Positions 1-12,843 of a stretch of DNA of 64,000 bases are shown piece by piece. The stretch lies in assembly GCF_000371805.1 (NCBI RefSeq), contig NZ_AQUK01000001.1, forward strand, positions 558,001 to 622,000, written 5' to 3'. The stretch is from Methanocaldococcus villosus KIN24-T80 (GTDB lineage: Archaea > AGJL01 > Methanococci > Methanococcales > Methanocaldococcaceae). The position numbers and the translations under genes were made by a program. The number at the start of each line of letters is the position of its first letter. The first letter of the stretch is position 1. The notes below the pieces were generated by a model. That model worked only from the letters and a program-made list of their open reading frames with translations. It did no database searches and had not been told where the DNA came from.

Positions 1-1479
1 TATAATTATAATTTTAAACTATTTTTCTATGAAAATCTTAGAATTGGAGAACATCCTTCAGAAAATACAGTTAAGTTTTTAGATGATTGTATAGTTAAAT
101 TTAATGGTAAATATACTTTTTGTATAAGCAGTGATAAAAAAATAAATTCATATCAGTGTGGAAATAGATATAGTGAAAAATCTGCTTATAAAGATATTGA
201 AAATGGTTTATTATCTGAAAATCCTGAAAGTGTTGGAGTTCTAACTGACAGTGCTATTGAATGGGATATAGATTTAAAACCACATGGAAAAGTAGCATTT
301 AACATCTACATCTTTCCTCATATTGGAAGTAATATAGAGATTATAAAAAATCAGTTAAATATTATTAAAAATCTCTCTTCTGAAATAAAAAATATATCTC
401 TAAATTATTGGAAGAGTTCTTTTGATATAAAAGGTTATCTATTTAATGAAAAATATTTAAAACTAGCAAAAAGGGCTTTAATGATACTAACAATGCTTTC
501 TGACAAAAATGGAGGAATTATAGCCTCTCCATCTATTCATCCTGATTATAGATATGTTTGGGGTAGAGATGGAAGTTATATGGCTGTGGCATTATCCATT
601 TATGGAATAAAAAACATTCCATGGAGGTTCTTCCATTTCATGTCTAAAGTCCAGAATCTTGATGGTTCATGGTTACAAAACTATTATACAGATGGTAAAC
701 CAAGATTAACTGCTTTACAAATAGATCAAATAGGTTCAGTTCTTTGGGCTATGGAAGTTTATTATAGAACTACAGGTGATAGAGAGTTTGTTAAAAAATT
801 CTGGGAAACTATTGAGAAAGCTGGAAATTTCTTATATAATGCTTCATTATCTTTAATGCCATGTTTTGATCTTTGGGAAGAAAAATATGGGGTATTCTCA
901 TATACTTTAGGAGCAATGTATGGAGGATTAAGGGCAGGATGTAGTTTAGCTAAAGCTATAGAAGAGAAAAAAGAAGATTGGAAAAAGGCTTTAGATAAAT
1001 TAAAGAAGGATGTTGATTTATTATATTTAAGTGATGAAGAAAGATTTGTTAAATCTATTAACCCATTGAACAAAGAGATTGATACAAGTATATTAGGGCT
1101 TAGCTATCCATTTGGACTAGTTAAGGTTAATGATGAAAGAATGATAAAAACTGCTGAAGCCATAGAAAAAGCTTTTAAATACAAAGTTGGAGGTATTGGG
1201 AGATATCCATCTGATGTTTATTTTGGAGGAAATCCTTGGATTATAACAACACTTTGGTTAGCTTTATATTATAGAAGATTATTTATTACTACAAATGATA
1301 GAAAATATTTAGAAAAATCAAAAAAGCTATTTAATTGGGTTATTAACCATATCTATCTATTCCCTGAACAGATACATAAAGAATTAGCTATTCCCGTATC
1401 AGCTATGCCTTTAGGTTGGAGTTGTGCTATGCTGTTATTCTATTTATATAAAAATGATGACATAATAGTGATAAAATGA
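1..1479 (+). CDS. Glucoamylase-like glycoside hydrolase, GH15 (5' truncated)
   Basis: The frame is open from base 1, so the gene starts upstream of the window; the ATG at 481 is internal. The visible 492 residues hold the end of an N-terminal beta domain and the (alpha/alpha)6 barrel of family GH15. The motif PDYRYVWGRDGSYM lines the active-site pocket, and FDLWEEKYG follows with the acidic residues expected near the general acid. The predicted role is release of glucose from the non-reducing ends of alpha-1,4 glucans such as stored glycogen. No signal peptide can be judged because the N-terminus is missing. The stop overlaps the next start by 4 bp (ATGA), which implies translational coupling with the GH57 amylase. 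Methanogens of this group carry the same pair next to apgM. Confidence 0.88.
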   Translation, partial: YNYNFKLFFYENLRIGEHPSENTVKFLDDCIVKFNGKYTFCISSDKKINSYQCGNRYSEKSAYKDIENGLLSENPESVGVLTDSAIEWDIDLKPHGKVAFNIYIFPHIGSNIEIIKNQLNIIKNLSSEIKNISLNYWKSSFDIKGYLFNEKYLKLAKRALMILTMLSDKNGGIIASPSIHPDYRYVWGRDGSYMAVALSIYGIKNIPWRFFHFMSKVQNLDGSWLQNYYTDGKPRLTALQIDQIGSVLWAMEVYYRTTGDREFVKKFWETIEKAGNFLYNASLSLMPCFDLWEEKYGVFSYTLGAMYGGLRAGCSLAKAIEEKKEDWKKALDKLKKDVDLLYLSDEERFVKSINPLNKEIDTSILGLSYPFGLVKVNDERMIKTAEAIEKAFKYKVGGIGRYPSDVYFGGNPWIITTLWLALYYRRLFITTNDRKYLEKSKKLFNWVINHIYLFPEQIHKELAIPVSAMPLGWSCAMLLFYLYKNDDIIVIK

Positions 1480-2696
1480 TGATAACATTTAATTTTGAAG
1501 TTCATCAACCACATAGATTAAATAAAGAAATAAAAGCTTCTGAAAATCTGTTTGATAGATATGTTGATAAAAAATTAAATAAAGAAATATTTAATAGAGT
1601 AGCTGAAAAGTGTTATATTCCTACAAATGAATTAATATTGGAGCTAATAGATGATTATGACTTCAAAGTTAATTATTCAATCTCAGGAGTGTTTATAGAG
1701 CAAGCTATAGAGTTTAATGAGTATGTGTTAGATCTATTTAAAGATCTAGTAGATACAGGTAATGTTGAGTTGATAGCTGAAACTTACCACCACTCATTAA
1801 CAAGTTTGTATGAAGATGAAGAAGAGTTTATAAATGATATAGAAATGCATAGGGAGTTGTATAAGGATATTTTCAATTATAGAGCAAAAGTGTTTAGAAA
1901 CACTGAATTAATTTATAACAATAGAATAGCTAAAATTGCTAAAGATTTGGGATTTGAGGCTATATTTACTGAAGGTATTGAAAGAATATTAGGTTGGAGA
2001 TCACCAAACTATCTTTATGTATCACCAGATAATATGAAAGTATTACTAAGAAATTATAGGTTAAGTGATGACATTGGCTTTAGATTTTCTGCAAGAGACT
2101 GGGATCAATATCCCCTAACTGCTGATAAATATGCCATATGGTTAGCAGCAACTCCTGGAGAGGTTATAAATATTTATATTGATTATGAAACTTTTGGAGA
2201 ACACCATTGGAAAGAGAGTGGTATATTCGAATTCTTAAGATATCTACCATATGAAATTAGCAAATATGAGCATTTAGAGGTTGCTAATGTCTCTGAAGTT
2301 TTAGAAAAATTAGAACCTAAAGGAGAGATATTTGTACATGAATTTTCAACTATATCATGGGCAGATACAGAAAGAGATGTAAGTGCATGGTTAGGTAATA
2401 GGATGCAAATCATATCATTTGAAAAATTAAAAGAAATTGGAAAAATGATAAAAGAAAATAAGGATAAACTAGGAAATAAGTATTATGAAATATATAAGAT
2501 GTATAAGATCTTGGAAACTAGTGATAACTTCTATTATCAATGCACAAAAGGATTATCTGACATGGATGTTCATAACTATTTTAGCCATTTCAATACCCCA
2601 TTTGATGCATATGCATGTTATTTGAATATCTTATATGACTTCGAATATTACATAAAACAGCTTTTAAATAAAGAAAATAATCTATTAATAGCATAA
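1476..2696 (+). CDS. GH57 family alpha-amylase / glucanotransferase
   Basis: The protein has 406 residues and opens with ITFNFEVHQPHRL, the first conserved GH57 block, whose histidine lies in the active site. Later blocks are visible: EFINDIEMHRELY, then FRNTELIYNN with the region expected to hold the catalytic glutamate, and YIDYETFGEHHW, typical of the acid/base region. Family GH57 acts with retention on alpha-1,4 glucans as amylase, branching enzyme or 4-alpha-glucanotransferase, and I cannot separate these by eye. There is no signal peptide, so the enzyme is cytoplasmic and probably works with the preceding GH15 enzyme on glycogen. The start overlaps the glucoamylase stop. The apgM gene follows after 14 bp and links glucan breakdown to lower glycolysis. 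Confidence 0.88.
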   Translation: MMITFNFEVHQPHRLNKEIKASENLFDRYVDKKLNKEIFNRVAEKCYIPTNELILELIDDYDFKVNYSISGVFIEQAIEFNEYVLDLFKDLVDTGNVELIAETYHHSLTSLYEDEEEFINDIEMHRELYKDIFNYRAKVFRNTELIYNNRIAKIAKDLGFEAIFTEGIERILGWRSPNYLYVSPDNMKVLLRNYRLSDDIGFRFSARDWDQYPLTADKYAIWLAATPGEVINIYIDYETFGEHHWKESGIFEFLRYLPYEISKYEHLEVANVSEVLEKLEPKGEIFVHEFSTISWADTERDVSAWLGNRMQIISFEKLKEIGKMIKENKDKLGNKYYEIYKMYKILETSDNFYYQCTKGLSDMDVHNYFSHFNTPFDAYACYLNILYDFEYYIKQLLNKENNLLIA

Positions 2697-2710
2697 GAAG
2701 GAGGAAGACG

Positions 2711-3928
2711 ATGAAAATAATTATATTTATTATAGATGGTTTAGGAGATAGACCAAATGAGAAAGGAGAAACTCCATTAAAAATAGCTAAGAAACCTACA
2801 ATGAATAGAATTGCTGAAGAAGGGATATGTGGGCTTATGAATGCTATTGATATTGGCATAAGGCCAGGAAGTGACACTGCTCATTTAGCTATATTAGGTT
2901 ATGATCCATACAAAGTATATACAGGTAGAGGTCCATTAGAAGCTTTTGGCTTAGGGTTAGATTTAAAAGAGGGAGATATAGCATTCAGATGTAATTTTGC
3001 CACTGTTGATGATAATTTTATTGTTAAAGATAGAAGAGCTGGAAGGTTAGATTTTGAAACAGCTAAGATATTGGAAAAAGAGATTGATGGGTTAGAAATA
3101 GATGGAGTTAAAGTAATATTCAGATCTAAAGGTTATAGAGGGGCTTTAGTATTAAGAGGAGAGGGATTAGATTATATGGTAACCGACGCAGACCCTCACA
3201 AAGATAATGTTAAAGTTGAAGAAGTTAAGCCATTAAGAAAAGAAGCTGAAAAGACTGCAGAAATTTTAAATAAATTATTAAAAATTATTTATAACAAACT
3301 TAAAGATCATCCAGTTAATATAGAAAGAGAGAAAAAAGGATTACCTCCAGCAAATATTATTCTACCAAGGGGGGCAGGAATAGTACCTAAAGTAGAGAAG
3401 TTTTATGAAAAGTATAAAATGAAAGGAGCAGTTATTTGTGGAACTGCTCTAATTAAAGGAATTGGAAAAATGTTAGGGTTGGATGTTATTGAAGTTGAAG
3501 GTGCTAATGGTACACCAAACTCCAATATAATGGGAAAAGCTAAAGCACTTTTAAATAATTTAGATAAATATGATTTCTTCTTAATAAATGTTAAAGCTGC
3601 TGATGAGGCAGGACATGATGGAAAATTTGAGTTGAAAAAAGAGATAATAGAAAAAATTGATAACATGTTATCTTACATATTTGAGAATATAAATAAAGAC
3701 AGTGTTTATTTTGTATTAACTGGTGATCATTCAACACCTATAGAAGTTAAAGATCACTCTGCAGATCCAGTACCAATAGTTATTTGGGGAAAATCTGTTA
3801 GAAAAGATGATGTTAAAGAATTTGATGAATTTGCCTGTGCTAAAGGAGGCTTACATTGGATTAAAGGAGAGCATGTTATGAGAATACTTTTAGATCTAAC
3901 AAACAGAAATGAAAAATTTGGTGCTTAA
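2711..3928 (+). CDS. apgM: 2,3-bisphosphoglycerate-independent phosphoglycerate mutase, archaeal type
   Basis: This 405-residue protein interconverts 3- and 2-phosphoglycerate. It belongs to the alkaline phosphatase metalloenzyme superfamily. The N-terminus IIDGLGDRP carries the first metal aspartate. The nucleophile is the serine in [14 protein letters not shown]. Metal ligands recur in [10 protein letters not shown] and in LTGDHSTP (residues about 340). The length matches archaeal apgM (about 410 aa). A strong Shine-Dalgarno (AAGGAGG) precedes the ATG. It follows the two glucan hydrolase genes in one operon and stops 2 bp before the next gene. Confidence 0.95.
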   Translation: MKIIIFIIDGLGDRPNEKGETPLKIAKKPTMNRIAEEGICGLMNAIDIGIRPGSDTAHLAILGYDPYKVYTGRGPLEAFGLGLDLKEGDIAFRCNFATVDDNFIVKDRRAGRLDFETAKILEKEIDGLEIDGVKVIFRSKGYRGALVLRGEGLDYMVTDADPHKDNVKVEEVKPLRKEAEKTAEILNKLLKIIYNKLKDHPVNIEREKKGLPPANIILPRGAGIVPKVEKFYEKYKMKGAVICGTALIKGIGKMLGLDVIEVEGANGTPNSNIMGKAKALLNNLDKYDFFLINVKAADEAGHDGKFELKKEIIEKIDNMLSYIFENINKDSVYFVLTGDHSTPIEVKDHSADPVPIVIWGKSVRKDDVKEFDEFACAKGGLHWIKGEHVMRILLDLTNRNEKFGA

Positions 3929-3930
3929 TT

Positions 3931-4215
3931 ATGCCAAAGATGATTCTCTATCCAAAAAAAGTTATGGCATTAGGAGGGTATATAAGAGAAACAGCATTTC
4001 CATATAAAGATGTTGAACCATTTCCTTATAGAAATGTTATTGTAGCTAATCCACTAGATGAGCCCATAAAAATAGATGTTCCAGCATATGATAAAGATTG
4101 GGTCGAAAGACATAGAAAATTAGGATTAATAGTAGTTCCTGTTACAGAAAAAGATGATTTTATTAGTTTATTTTTAATGGTAAAAGAAAAGATTAAAAAA
4201 AGTGAAAAATCATGA
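3931..4215 (+). CDS. Conserved small protein of unknown function
   Basis: The protein has 94 residues and I do not recognise a named family. It begins MPKMILYPKK, has a glycine/arginine segment GGYIRETAFP and a proline-rich stretch (EPFPYRNV). It has no signal peptide, membrane segment or cysteine cluster. The start lies 2 bp after apgM and the stop overlaps the HAD phosphatase start by 4 bp, so it is translated as part of this operon. Its position between a glycolytic enzyme and a phosphatase suggests a link to central carbon metabolism, which is inference only. It has normal codon use and looks like a real gene. Confidence 0.75.
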   Translation: MPKMILYPKKVMALGGYIRETAFPYKDVEPFPYRNVIVANPLDEPIKIDVPAYDKDWVERHRKLGLIVVPVTEKDDFISLFLMVKEKIKKSEKS

Positions 4216-4895
4216 TAAAAGGTATTTTATTCGATTTAGATGACACTTTATATAACTCTTCTGAATTTGTTAATATAGCCAGAAGAGAAGCTGTAAAATC
4301 AATGATTGATGCTGGACTTGATATAGAGTTTGAAGAAGCTATGAAAATTCTTGATAAGATTATAAAAGATAAAGGATCAAACTATGGAAAGCATTTTGAT
4401 GATCTTGTTAAAGCTGTTCTTGGTAAATATGATCCAAAGATTATAGCTACAGGAATAATAACATATCATAATGTTAAAGTAGCTCTATTAAGACCATATC
4501 CTCATACAATAAAAACTCTAATGGAGTTAAAAGCTATGGGATTAAAGCTAGGAGTTTTAACAGATGGTTTAACTATAAAACAGTGGGAAAAGTTAATAAG
4601 ATTAGGAATTCATCCATTTTTTGATGAAGTTATAACTTCAGAAGAGTTTGGGTTAGGCAAACCACACTTAGAATTTTTTAAATATGGATTAAAAAGAATG
4701 AACTTAAAACCTGAAGAGGTTATATATGTTGGAGATAGAGTTGATAAAGATATAATACCTGCTAAGAAACTTGGAATAATATCTGTTAGGATTATACAAG
4801 GAAAATATAAAGATATGGAAGATAATATTAGTGACTATAAAATAAAAAATTTAACAGAATTAATAGATATAATTAAAGAATTAAATAAAAAATAA
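4212..4895 (+). CDS. HAD-superfamily hydrolase (phosphatase)
   Basis: All four HAD motifs are visible in 227 residues. Motif I is LFDLDDTLY near the start, with the nucleophile and acid aspartates. Motif II is GVLTDG. Motif III is the lysine in LGKPHLEFF. Motif IV is YVGDRVDKDI. A helical cap lies between motifs I and II (residues about 15-95), as in subfamily I phosphatases. The substrate is unknown; related archaeal enzymes act on small sugar phosphates, so one in this glycolytic operon is plausible. The 3' end overlaps the convergent DUF92 gene by 23 bp. Confidence 0.88.
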   Translation: MIKGILFDLDDTLYNSSEFVNIARREAVKSMIDAGLDIEFEEAMKILDKIIKDKGSNYGKHFDDLVKAVLGKYDPKIIATGIITYHNVKVALLRPYPHTIKTLMELKAMGLKLGVLTDGLTIKQWEKLIRLGIHPFFDEVITSEEFGLGKPHLEFFKYGLKRMNLKPEEVIYVGDRVDKDIIPAKKLGIISVRIIQGKYKDMEDNISDYKIKNLTELIDIIKELNKK

Positions 4896-5559
4896 TCCCA
4901 AATACACCACCTACTAATGTAGCTACAAGATTTGTATGTTCATTACTAGCTAATCCTTTCCTCTCAAATAATGCTCCAAATAGACTATCAGCCAAATTTC
5001 CTATCAATCCTGCTAAAGTTACAGGTAATAAAAGCTTTATATTGTTAAATAAAATAGTTCCAATTAATGCTATTAAAAAGGCCCCAAAAAGTCCTGCAAA
5101 GGTTCCTAATAATGTAATAGCCCCATCAGTTCCTTTTTCAACAACTTCAAATGTTGTTACTAATCTTGGTTTTTCTTTAGATAATACTCCAATTTCAGAT
5201 GAGAAAGTGTCCGAAGTAGCAGCAGCTATAGATGATATATAAGCTATTAAAAAAATAGGAATTTTTATAGATAGAATTGCAAAAAACATGGGGATTAATC
5301 CATTAGCTATAACATTGTTTAGTCCTCTACAAGTTTCAGCTATTTTCTTTTTTTTCTTCTCTTTTAGTCCCACCCTACTAACTAAGCTTCCAAGAATAAA
5401 GAATGATAATAAAACAATTAGATATTCTAATCCACAAAAATAAATTAAAATAAAAGCCATTATTGAAGCTAACAAAATTCCTTTATTGTCCAAGCATTTA
5501 CTTTTTTTTACAAGTAATGCTAAAATAATCACAATTATAGTAGATAATAAAAGATTCAT
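4873..5559 (-). CDS. DUF92 family integral membrane protein
   Basis: This 228-residue polytopic membrane protein has about six hydrophobic segments. It carries the hallmark DUF92 features: the SIAAATSDTFSSEIG motif and a late GNLADSLFGALFERKG motif with conserved acidic residues in membrane. Distant relatives include phytol and polyprenol kinases, but the function in archaea is not established. I chose the ATG at 5559, not the GTG at 5568, because GGTGAT lies 4 nt upstream of it. That Shine-Dalgarno begins immediately after the CCA end of the tRNA-Arg gene, so this gene is probably read on the same transcript. It overlaps the convergent HAD gene at its 3' end. Confidence 0.85.
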   Translation of the reverse strand: MNLLLSTIIVIILALLVKKSKCLDNKGILLASIMAFILIYFCGLEYLIVLLSFFILGSLVSRVGLKEKKKKKIAETCRGLNNVIANGLIPMFFAILSIKIPIFLIAYISSIAAATSDTFSSEIGVLSKEKPRLVTTFEVVEKGTDGAITLLGTFAGLFGAFLIALIGTILFNNIKLLLPVTLAGLIGNLADSLFGALFERKGLASNEHTNLVATLVGGVFGIIFYLIL

Positions 5560-5570
5560 AAAAATCACCT

Positions 5571-5645
5571 TGGCGCCCTGGCCGGGATTTGAACCCGGGT
5601 CACAGGATCCGAAGTCCTGTAGGATTTCCCCTACCCCACCAGGGC
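5571..5645 (-). tRNA. tRNA-Arg (anticodon UCG), CCA encoded
   Basis: The minus strand folds into a complete cloverleaf. The acceptor stem is GCCCTGG with CCAGGGC. U8 and G9 follow, then a D arm with a mismatch at its last pair. The anticodon stem is CAGGA with TCCTG and its loop CTTCGGA gives anticodon UCG, which reads CGA (Arg). The T arm is CCGGG-TTCAAAT-CCCGG, the discriminator is G, and CCA is encoded. The total is 75 nt. The 5' end lies 6 bp from the thiI stop and the 3' end lies 11 bp before the DUF92 start, so the tRNA sits inside a protein operon. U8, the target of ThiI, is present. Confidence 0.96.
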
Positions 5646-5650
5646 TTTTA

Positions 5651-6772
5651 TTAAGATATGTTGGCCTTTTTCATAATCTTTTCTACCTCTTCTATTTTGG
5701 ATAAGGTTTTTGGGAATTTTGGTAGATATGGACATTTGATCTCTTTCTCTATAGCAATATCATATGTCCCTATCTTTTTAGCTAATTCAGTAGTTTCATT
5801 TTTGTCAAAGGCTATTAATGGTCTTAATATAAGATAATTAATTCCTTGACTAATCACTCTCAAGTTTTTTAAAGTCTGAGAAGCTACTTGTCCTAAGCAG
5901 TCCCCAGTAACTATGGCATCACACTCCATATATTTAGCATATTTTTCAGCAATTTTCAACATTTTTTTCTTACAGAATATACAAGTATAGCTTTCTTTTT
6001 TAATTTCCTTTAGTTTTTTATAAATCTCTTCTAAATCCTTTTTATAGTCATAAACCACAAACTCTAGCTCTGTATCATAATCTGATAACACTTCAACAAT
6101 TTTTCTAACTTTATTTAAAGCTTCTTCAGTAATTTTTAGATGTAATAAAACTAATCTACAACCTCTTTTTGCCATTAAGAAAGCTGCTACAGGGCTGTCT
6201 ATACCATCAGATATAAGACATAAAACTCTTCCTTGAGAGCCAACAGGTAAGCCCCCTATACCTTCAAATTTATCAGTAAAAATAAATGCCCTATCTCTCA
6301 ATATCTCTATCCCTAAGGTTATATCAGGATTATCTAAATCTACATCTAAATTAAACTTTTCTACTATAGCTTCTCCTACTTTCTTATTAACTTCTACAGA
6401 ATTAAATGGAAATTGCTTATTACTTCTTTTAGTTTTTACTGCAAACTTTATTTTTTCTTTTCCTAAATCTTTCATTTTCTTTTTCATGACTTGTATTGCT
6501 GTATTAATAATTTCATCTATATCTAATGGACATGAATATCCAGGACTATAAGAGACTATACCTGCTACTTTTCTTAATAAATCTATTGCTTCATCCTCCT
6601 TATCTTTTGTATTTACATTAACTAATAATCTCCTATGTAGAATATATACATCTGCATCAATATCATATTTTTTTAATAGTTTTATAATATTTTTCCTTAA
6701 AATTTCTTCTAAGTTTCTTCTAATAATATCTGATTTTAGTCCTATTTCTCCATATCTAACCAATATTTCCAT
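5651..6772 (-). CDS. thiI: tRNA 4-thiouridine synthase ThiI
   Basis: The 373-residue protein has an N-terminal ferredoxin-like domain plus THUMP RNA-binding domain (residues about 1-165) and a PP-loop ATP pyrophosphatase domain. The PP-loop reads SDGIDSPVA, with Asp where the bacterial consensus has Gly (SGGxDS). It thiolates U8 of tRNA after adenylation. There is no C-terminal rhodanese domain. A CxxC pair (CIFCKKK, about residue 270) is visible and matches the cysteine pair that archaeal ThiI uses for sulfur delivery. It lies directly upstream of tRNA-Arg and 2 bp after cbiC. Start ATG at 6772 follows GGGTG. Confidence 0.93.
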   Translation of the reverse strand: MEILVRYGEIGLKSDIIRRNLEEILRKNIIKLLKKYDIDADVYILHRRLLVNVNTKDKEDEAIDLLRKVAGIVSYSPGYSCPLDIDEIINTAIQVMKKKMKDLGKEKIKFAVKTKRSNKQFPFNSVEVNKKVGEAIVEKFNLDVDLDNPDITLGIEILRDRAFIFTDKFEGIGGLPVGSQGRVLCLISDGIDSPVAAFLMAKRGCRLVLLHLKITEEALNKVRKIVEVLSDYDTELEFVVYDYKKDLEEIYKKLKEIKKESYTCIFCKKKMLKIAEKYAKYMECDAIVTGDCLGQVASQTLKNLRVISQGINYLILRPLIAFDKNETTELAKKIGTYDIAIEKEIKCPYLPKFPKTLSKIEEVEKIMKKANIS

Positions 6773-6774
6773 AA

Positions 6775-7407
6775 TTACACCCTCTCATTTTTGCTCAATG
6801 CAATTATACCATTAGCTATAGCTACTGCTACTGAAGATCCTCCTTTAGGGCCTATTGTTGATATAGATGGAACATCTGTATTTCTGATCATCTCCTTTGC
6901 TTCACTTGCTTTAACAAAACCCACAGGAACTGCTATAACCAGCTTAGGTTTTATCCCACTATTAATTAAATTAATTAATTCTAATAAAGCTGTAGGAGCA
7001 TTGCCTATAACAACTATTCCTCCATCAATCACCTCTTTAGCTAATCTCATACTTGCCACTGCCCTTGTTATTCCCTGCTTAGCTAGTTCATAAGCTCTTT
7101 CATCATCAATAAAACAGTAAGTTTTATCATACCTTATACCTGCCTTAACCATATTAACATCAGTTATAATAGGCTTCCCTTCTTTTATTGCTTTAACTCC
7201 ATGATATATAGGATTATTTTTAAAAACCAAAAGTTTAGCATATTCTGGATCAGCTGTAGCATGGACAACTCTCTCAATAATTAAAAGCTCCTCTTTAGAA
7301 AAATTTTTTATTTTTTCTCCTAAAACATCTTTTATTTTTTCTCTAACTATCTCTCTAGCTCTTTTTGCAATTTCTAATCCATCTTTAGAAATGGCCCCCA
7401 TAAACAT
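6775..7407 (-). CDS. cbiC: Precorrin-8X / cobalt-precorrin-8 methylmutase
   Basis: This 210-residue protein catalyses the 1,5 methyl shift that forms (cob)hydrogenobyrinate in corrin synthesis. Family marks include the early ATADPEYAK segment with the conserved histidine (VVHATADPE), GIRYDKTYCFIDDE and the glycine-rich VIGNAPTALLEL and IGPKGGSSVAVAI. The length is normal for CbiC/CobH. The first ATG (7407) is preceded by GGTAGATT; an internal ATG at 7401 is possible. It heads the cbiC-thiI-tRNA-DUF92 unit, and the stop is 2 bp from thiI. Confidence 0.94.
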   Translation of the reverse strand: MFMGAISKDGLEIAKRAREIVREKIKDVLGEKIKNFSKEELLIIERVVHATADPEYAKLLVFKNNPIYHGVKAIKEGKPIITDVNMVKAGIRYDKTYCFIDDERAYELAKQGITRAVASMRLAKEVIDGGIVVIGNAPTALLELINLINSGIKPKLVIAVPVGFVKASEAKEMIRNTDVPSISTIGPKGGSSVAVAIANGIIALSKNERV

Positions 7408-7413
7408 AATAAT

Positions 7414-9694
<2,281 letters not shown>

Positions 9695-9791
9695 TCAAAA
9701 AAATATTTTTTATTAAACTTTAAAAATAGGAAAAAATTAGCATTAAAAAGTTGTAGAAAAGAGAGAGCATATTAAAAGTTATTATGTAAGA

Positions 9792-11018
<1,227 letters not shown>

Positions 11019-11022
<4 letters not shown>

Positions 11023-11843
11023 AATCTTCTCCTAATTCTCTCTTTTATACTCTTTCCAATCTCTATCAGCTCTTTATTACTCAAAGGTTCAGGAATTACT
11101 CCACTATTATTTTTATATATTTTCTCTGCTAAGTTTTTGATGATTGTAGCTATTTCACTATCTGGTGCATATTCAATAACAGTCTTCCCTTCTATCTCTG
11201 CCTCTGAAATTAATAAAGAGTTTGGAATTTTCTCTAAAATTTTTGTTCCTAATCTTTTTGCAAACTCATTAACTATATCTTCAGCATCTAAGGATCCCCT
11301 GACATTATATATTAACCCAGCCAATCTACAGCCTTTTTTTGCAAATTCTTTTATACCTTTACATATATTATTTGCTGCATACATTGCCATGTAATCAGAG
11401 GATGTAACAATATATATTTGCTTAACTAAGCCTAATCTTAATGGCATAGCAAAACCTCCACAAACCACATCACCCAAAATATCATATAAAACAATATCCA
11501 CACCTAGTCTTTTAAAAACATCTAATTTTTTTAGCAATTCTATAGCTACTATAACCCCTCTTCCAGCACAGCCATAACCTGGCTTAGGTCCTCCAGCTTC
11601 TACACAATAAACTCCTTTATACCCTTTATAAACTATATCATTAATATCAACATCCTTTTTTTCTCTAAGTACATCCAATACTGTAGGAATCTCTTCACCA
11701 TGTCTCAAACTTATTGTACAGTCATGCTTAGGATCACAACCTACAACCATAACCTTAAAATTATCAGCTAATGCTGCTGCTACATTACAAACAACTGTTG
11801 ATTTCCCAATCCCTCCTTTTCCATAGAATGCTATTTGTTTCAT
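11019..11843 (-). CDS. cfbC: Ni-sirohydrochlorin a,c-diamide reductive cyclase, NifH-like subunit
   Basis: This 274-residue NifH homologue is the ATP-dependent reductase of coenzyme F430 synthesis. With CfbD it drives the six-electron reduction and lactam ring formation on Ni-sirohydrochlorin a,c-diamide. The P-loop is GKGGIGKST. The two cysteines that bridge the [4Fe-4S] cluster between monomers are in GCAGRG and VVCGGFAMP. No nifD/K or nif operon genes are nearby, which favours CfbC over nitrogenase reductase. It is unusual in sitting between the permease and ATPase genes of a metal-chelate ABC importer. GTGA lies 4 nt before the ATG. Confidence 0.9.
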
Positions 11844-11847
11844 TTTT

Positions 11848-12843
11848 TCACTTCATTTTTATTAATAAGTATATTAACAGTGGAGCTCCTAAGATGGAAG
11901 TTATTATCCCAACAGGTAAAATAATTGGAGAGAGTATCTGCCTAGAAAGATCATCAGCTAATAGAAGAAATATAGAACCAAATATTGATGAATAAGGGAT
12001 TAAAAATCTGTAATCCTCACCTATTATTAATCTAATTATATGTGGACATATTAATCCAACAAATCCAATAATTCCTGTAAATGCAACAGTAACTGATGTT
12101 ATAAAAGATGCTATTAACATAGATATTAATCTTACCCTATCTGGCTCTACCCCTAAAGATTTTGCAGTATCATCATCAAATTGTAGAGCATTAAAATCCC
12201 ATCTTTTATACATTAGATAGAGAAAAGCTAATATTGATGAGAGAAATAGCATATAAACTTCATTCCAACTAGTTCTTCCAACATCTCCAAATGTCCAATA
12301 AACTATAAATGCCAACTTGGTTTCATCAACGAAATATTGTATAAATGTTGAACCTGCATGAAATAAAGCACCTATAGCAATTCCAGATAATACAATAGCT
12401 TCAGGAGATAGATTCTTCAATTTAGCCAATGATAAGATTATTACTGTTGAGATAAAAGCTCCTAAAAAAGCAAATATTGGTAGTAAATAAATAAAACTAA
12501 AGAGGTTTAATAATACAGCTAAAGCTACACCAAACATTGCTCCTTGTGAAATGCCAAGAGTGAAAGGAGAAGCTAAAGGGTTTCTTAATACACATTGCAT
12601 TACTAGGCCAGAAAGAGATAAAGAAAATCCTACAAAAATGGCTGTAAAAACTCTAGGTAATCTGACATTCCATATAACAGTTTTTGTTATATCACTGTTA
12701 TTGGATAAAAATGTTGAAATTATTTTATTTATTGGGAGGTAGTATTCCCCAATACATAGGGATAATATGAATGAAACAAACAGAAGTAGTATAAGAAATA
12801 TCCCAAAATATATTTTCTTTAAAACATATTTTCTATAATTCAT
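11848..12843 (-). CDS. FecCD/BtuC-type ABC transporter permease
   Basis: The 331-residue protein has about nine to ten transmembrane segments. FecCD family marks are [30 protein letters not shown] and the late [13 protein letters not shown], which forms the ATPase coupling region. It pairs with the ATPase at 10270 and the lipoprotein at 13850. Its stop is 4 bp from cfbC and its start overlaps the methyltransferase stop by 1 bp, so all five genes form one operon. Confidence 0.92.
   Translation of the reverse strand: MNYRKYVLKKIYFGIFLILLLFVSFILSLCIGEYYLPINKIISTFLSNNSDITKTVIWNVRLPRVFTAIFVGFSLSLSGLVMQCVLRNPLASPFTLGISQGAMFGVALAVLLNLFSFIYLLPIFAFLGAFISTVIILSLAKLKNLSPEAIVLSGIAIGALFHAGSTFIQYFVDETKLAFIVYWTFGDVGRTSWNEVYMLFLSSILAFLYLMYKRWDFNALQFDDDTAKSLGVEPDRVRLISMLIASFITSVTVAFTGIIGFVGLICPHIIRLIIGEDYRFLIPYSSIFGSIFLLLADDLSRQILSPIILPVGIITSILGAPLLIYLLIKMK

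Noticed and set aside
5486-5704. Plus-strand frame across the tRNA region
   Set aside because: It runs through the tRNA-Arg cloverleaf and the ends of two real genes.
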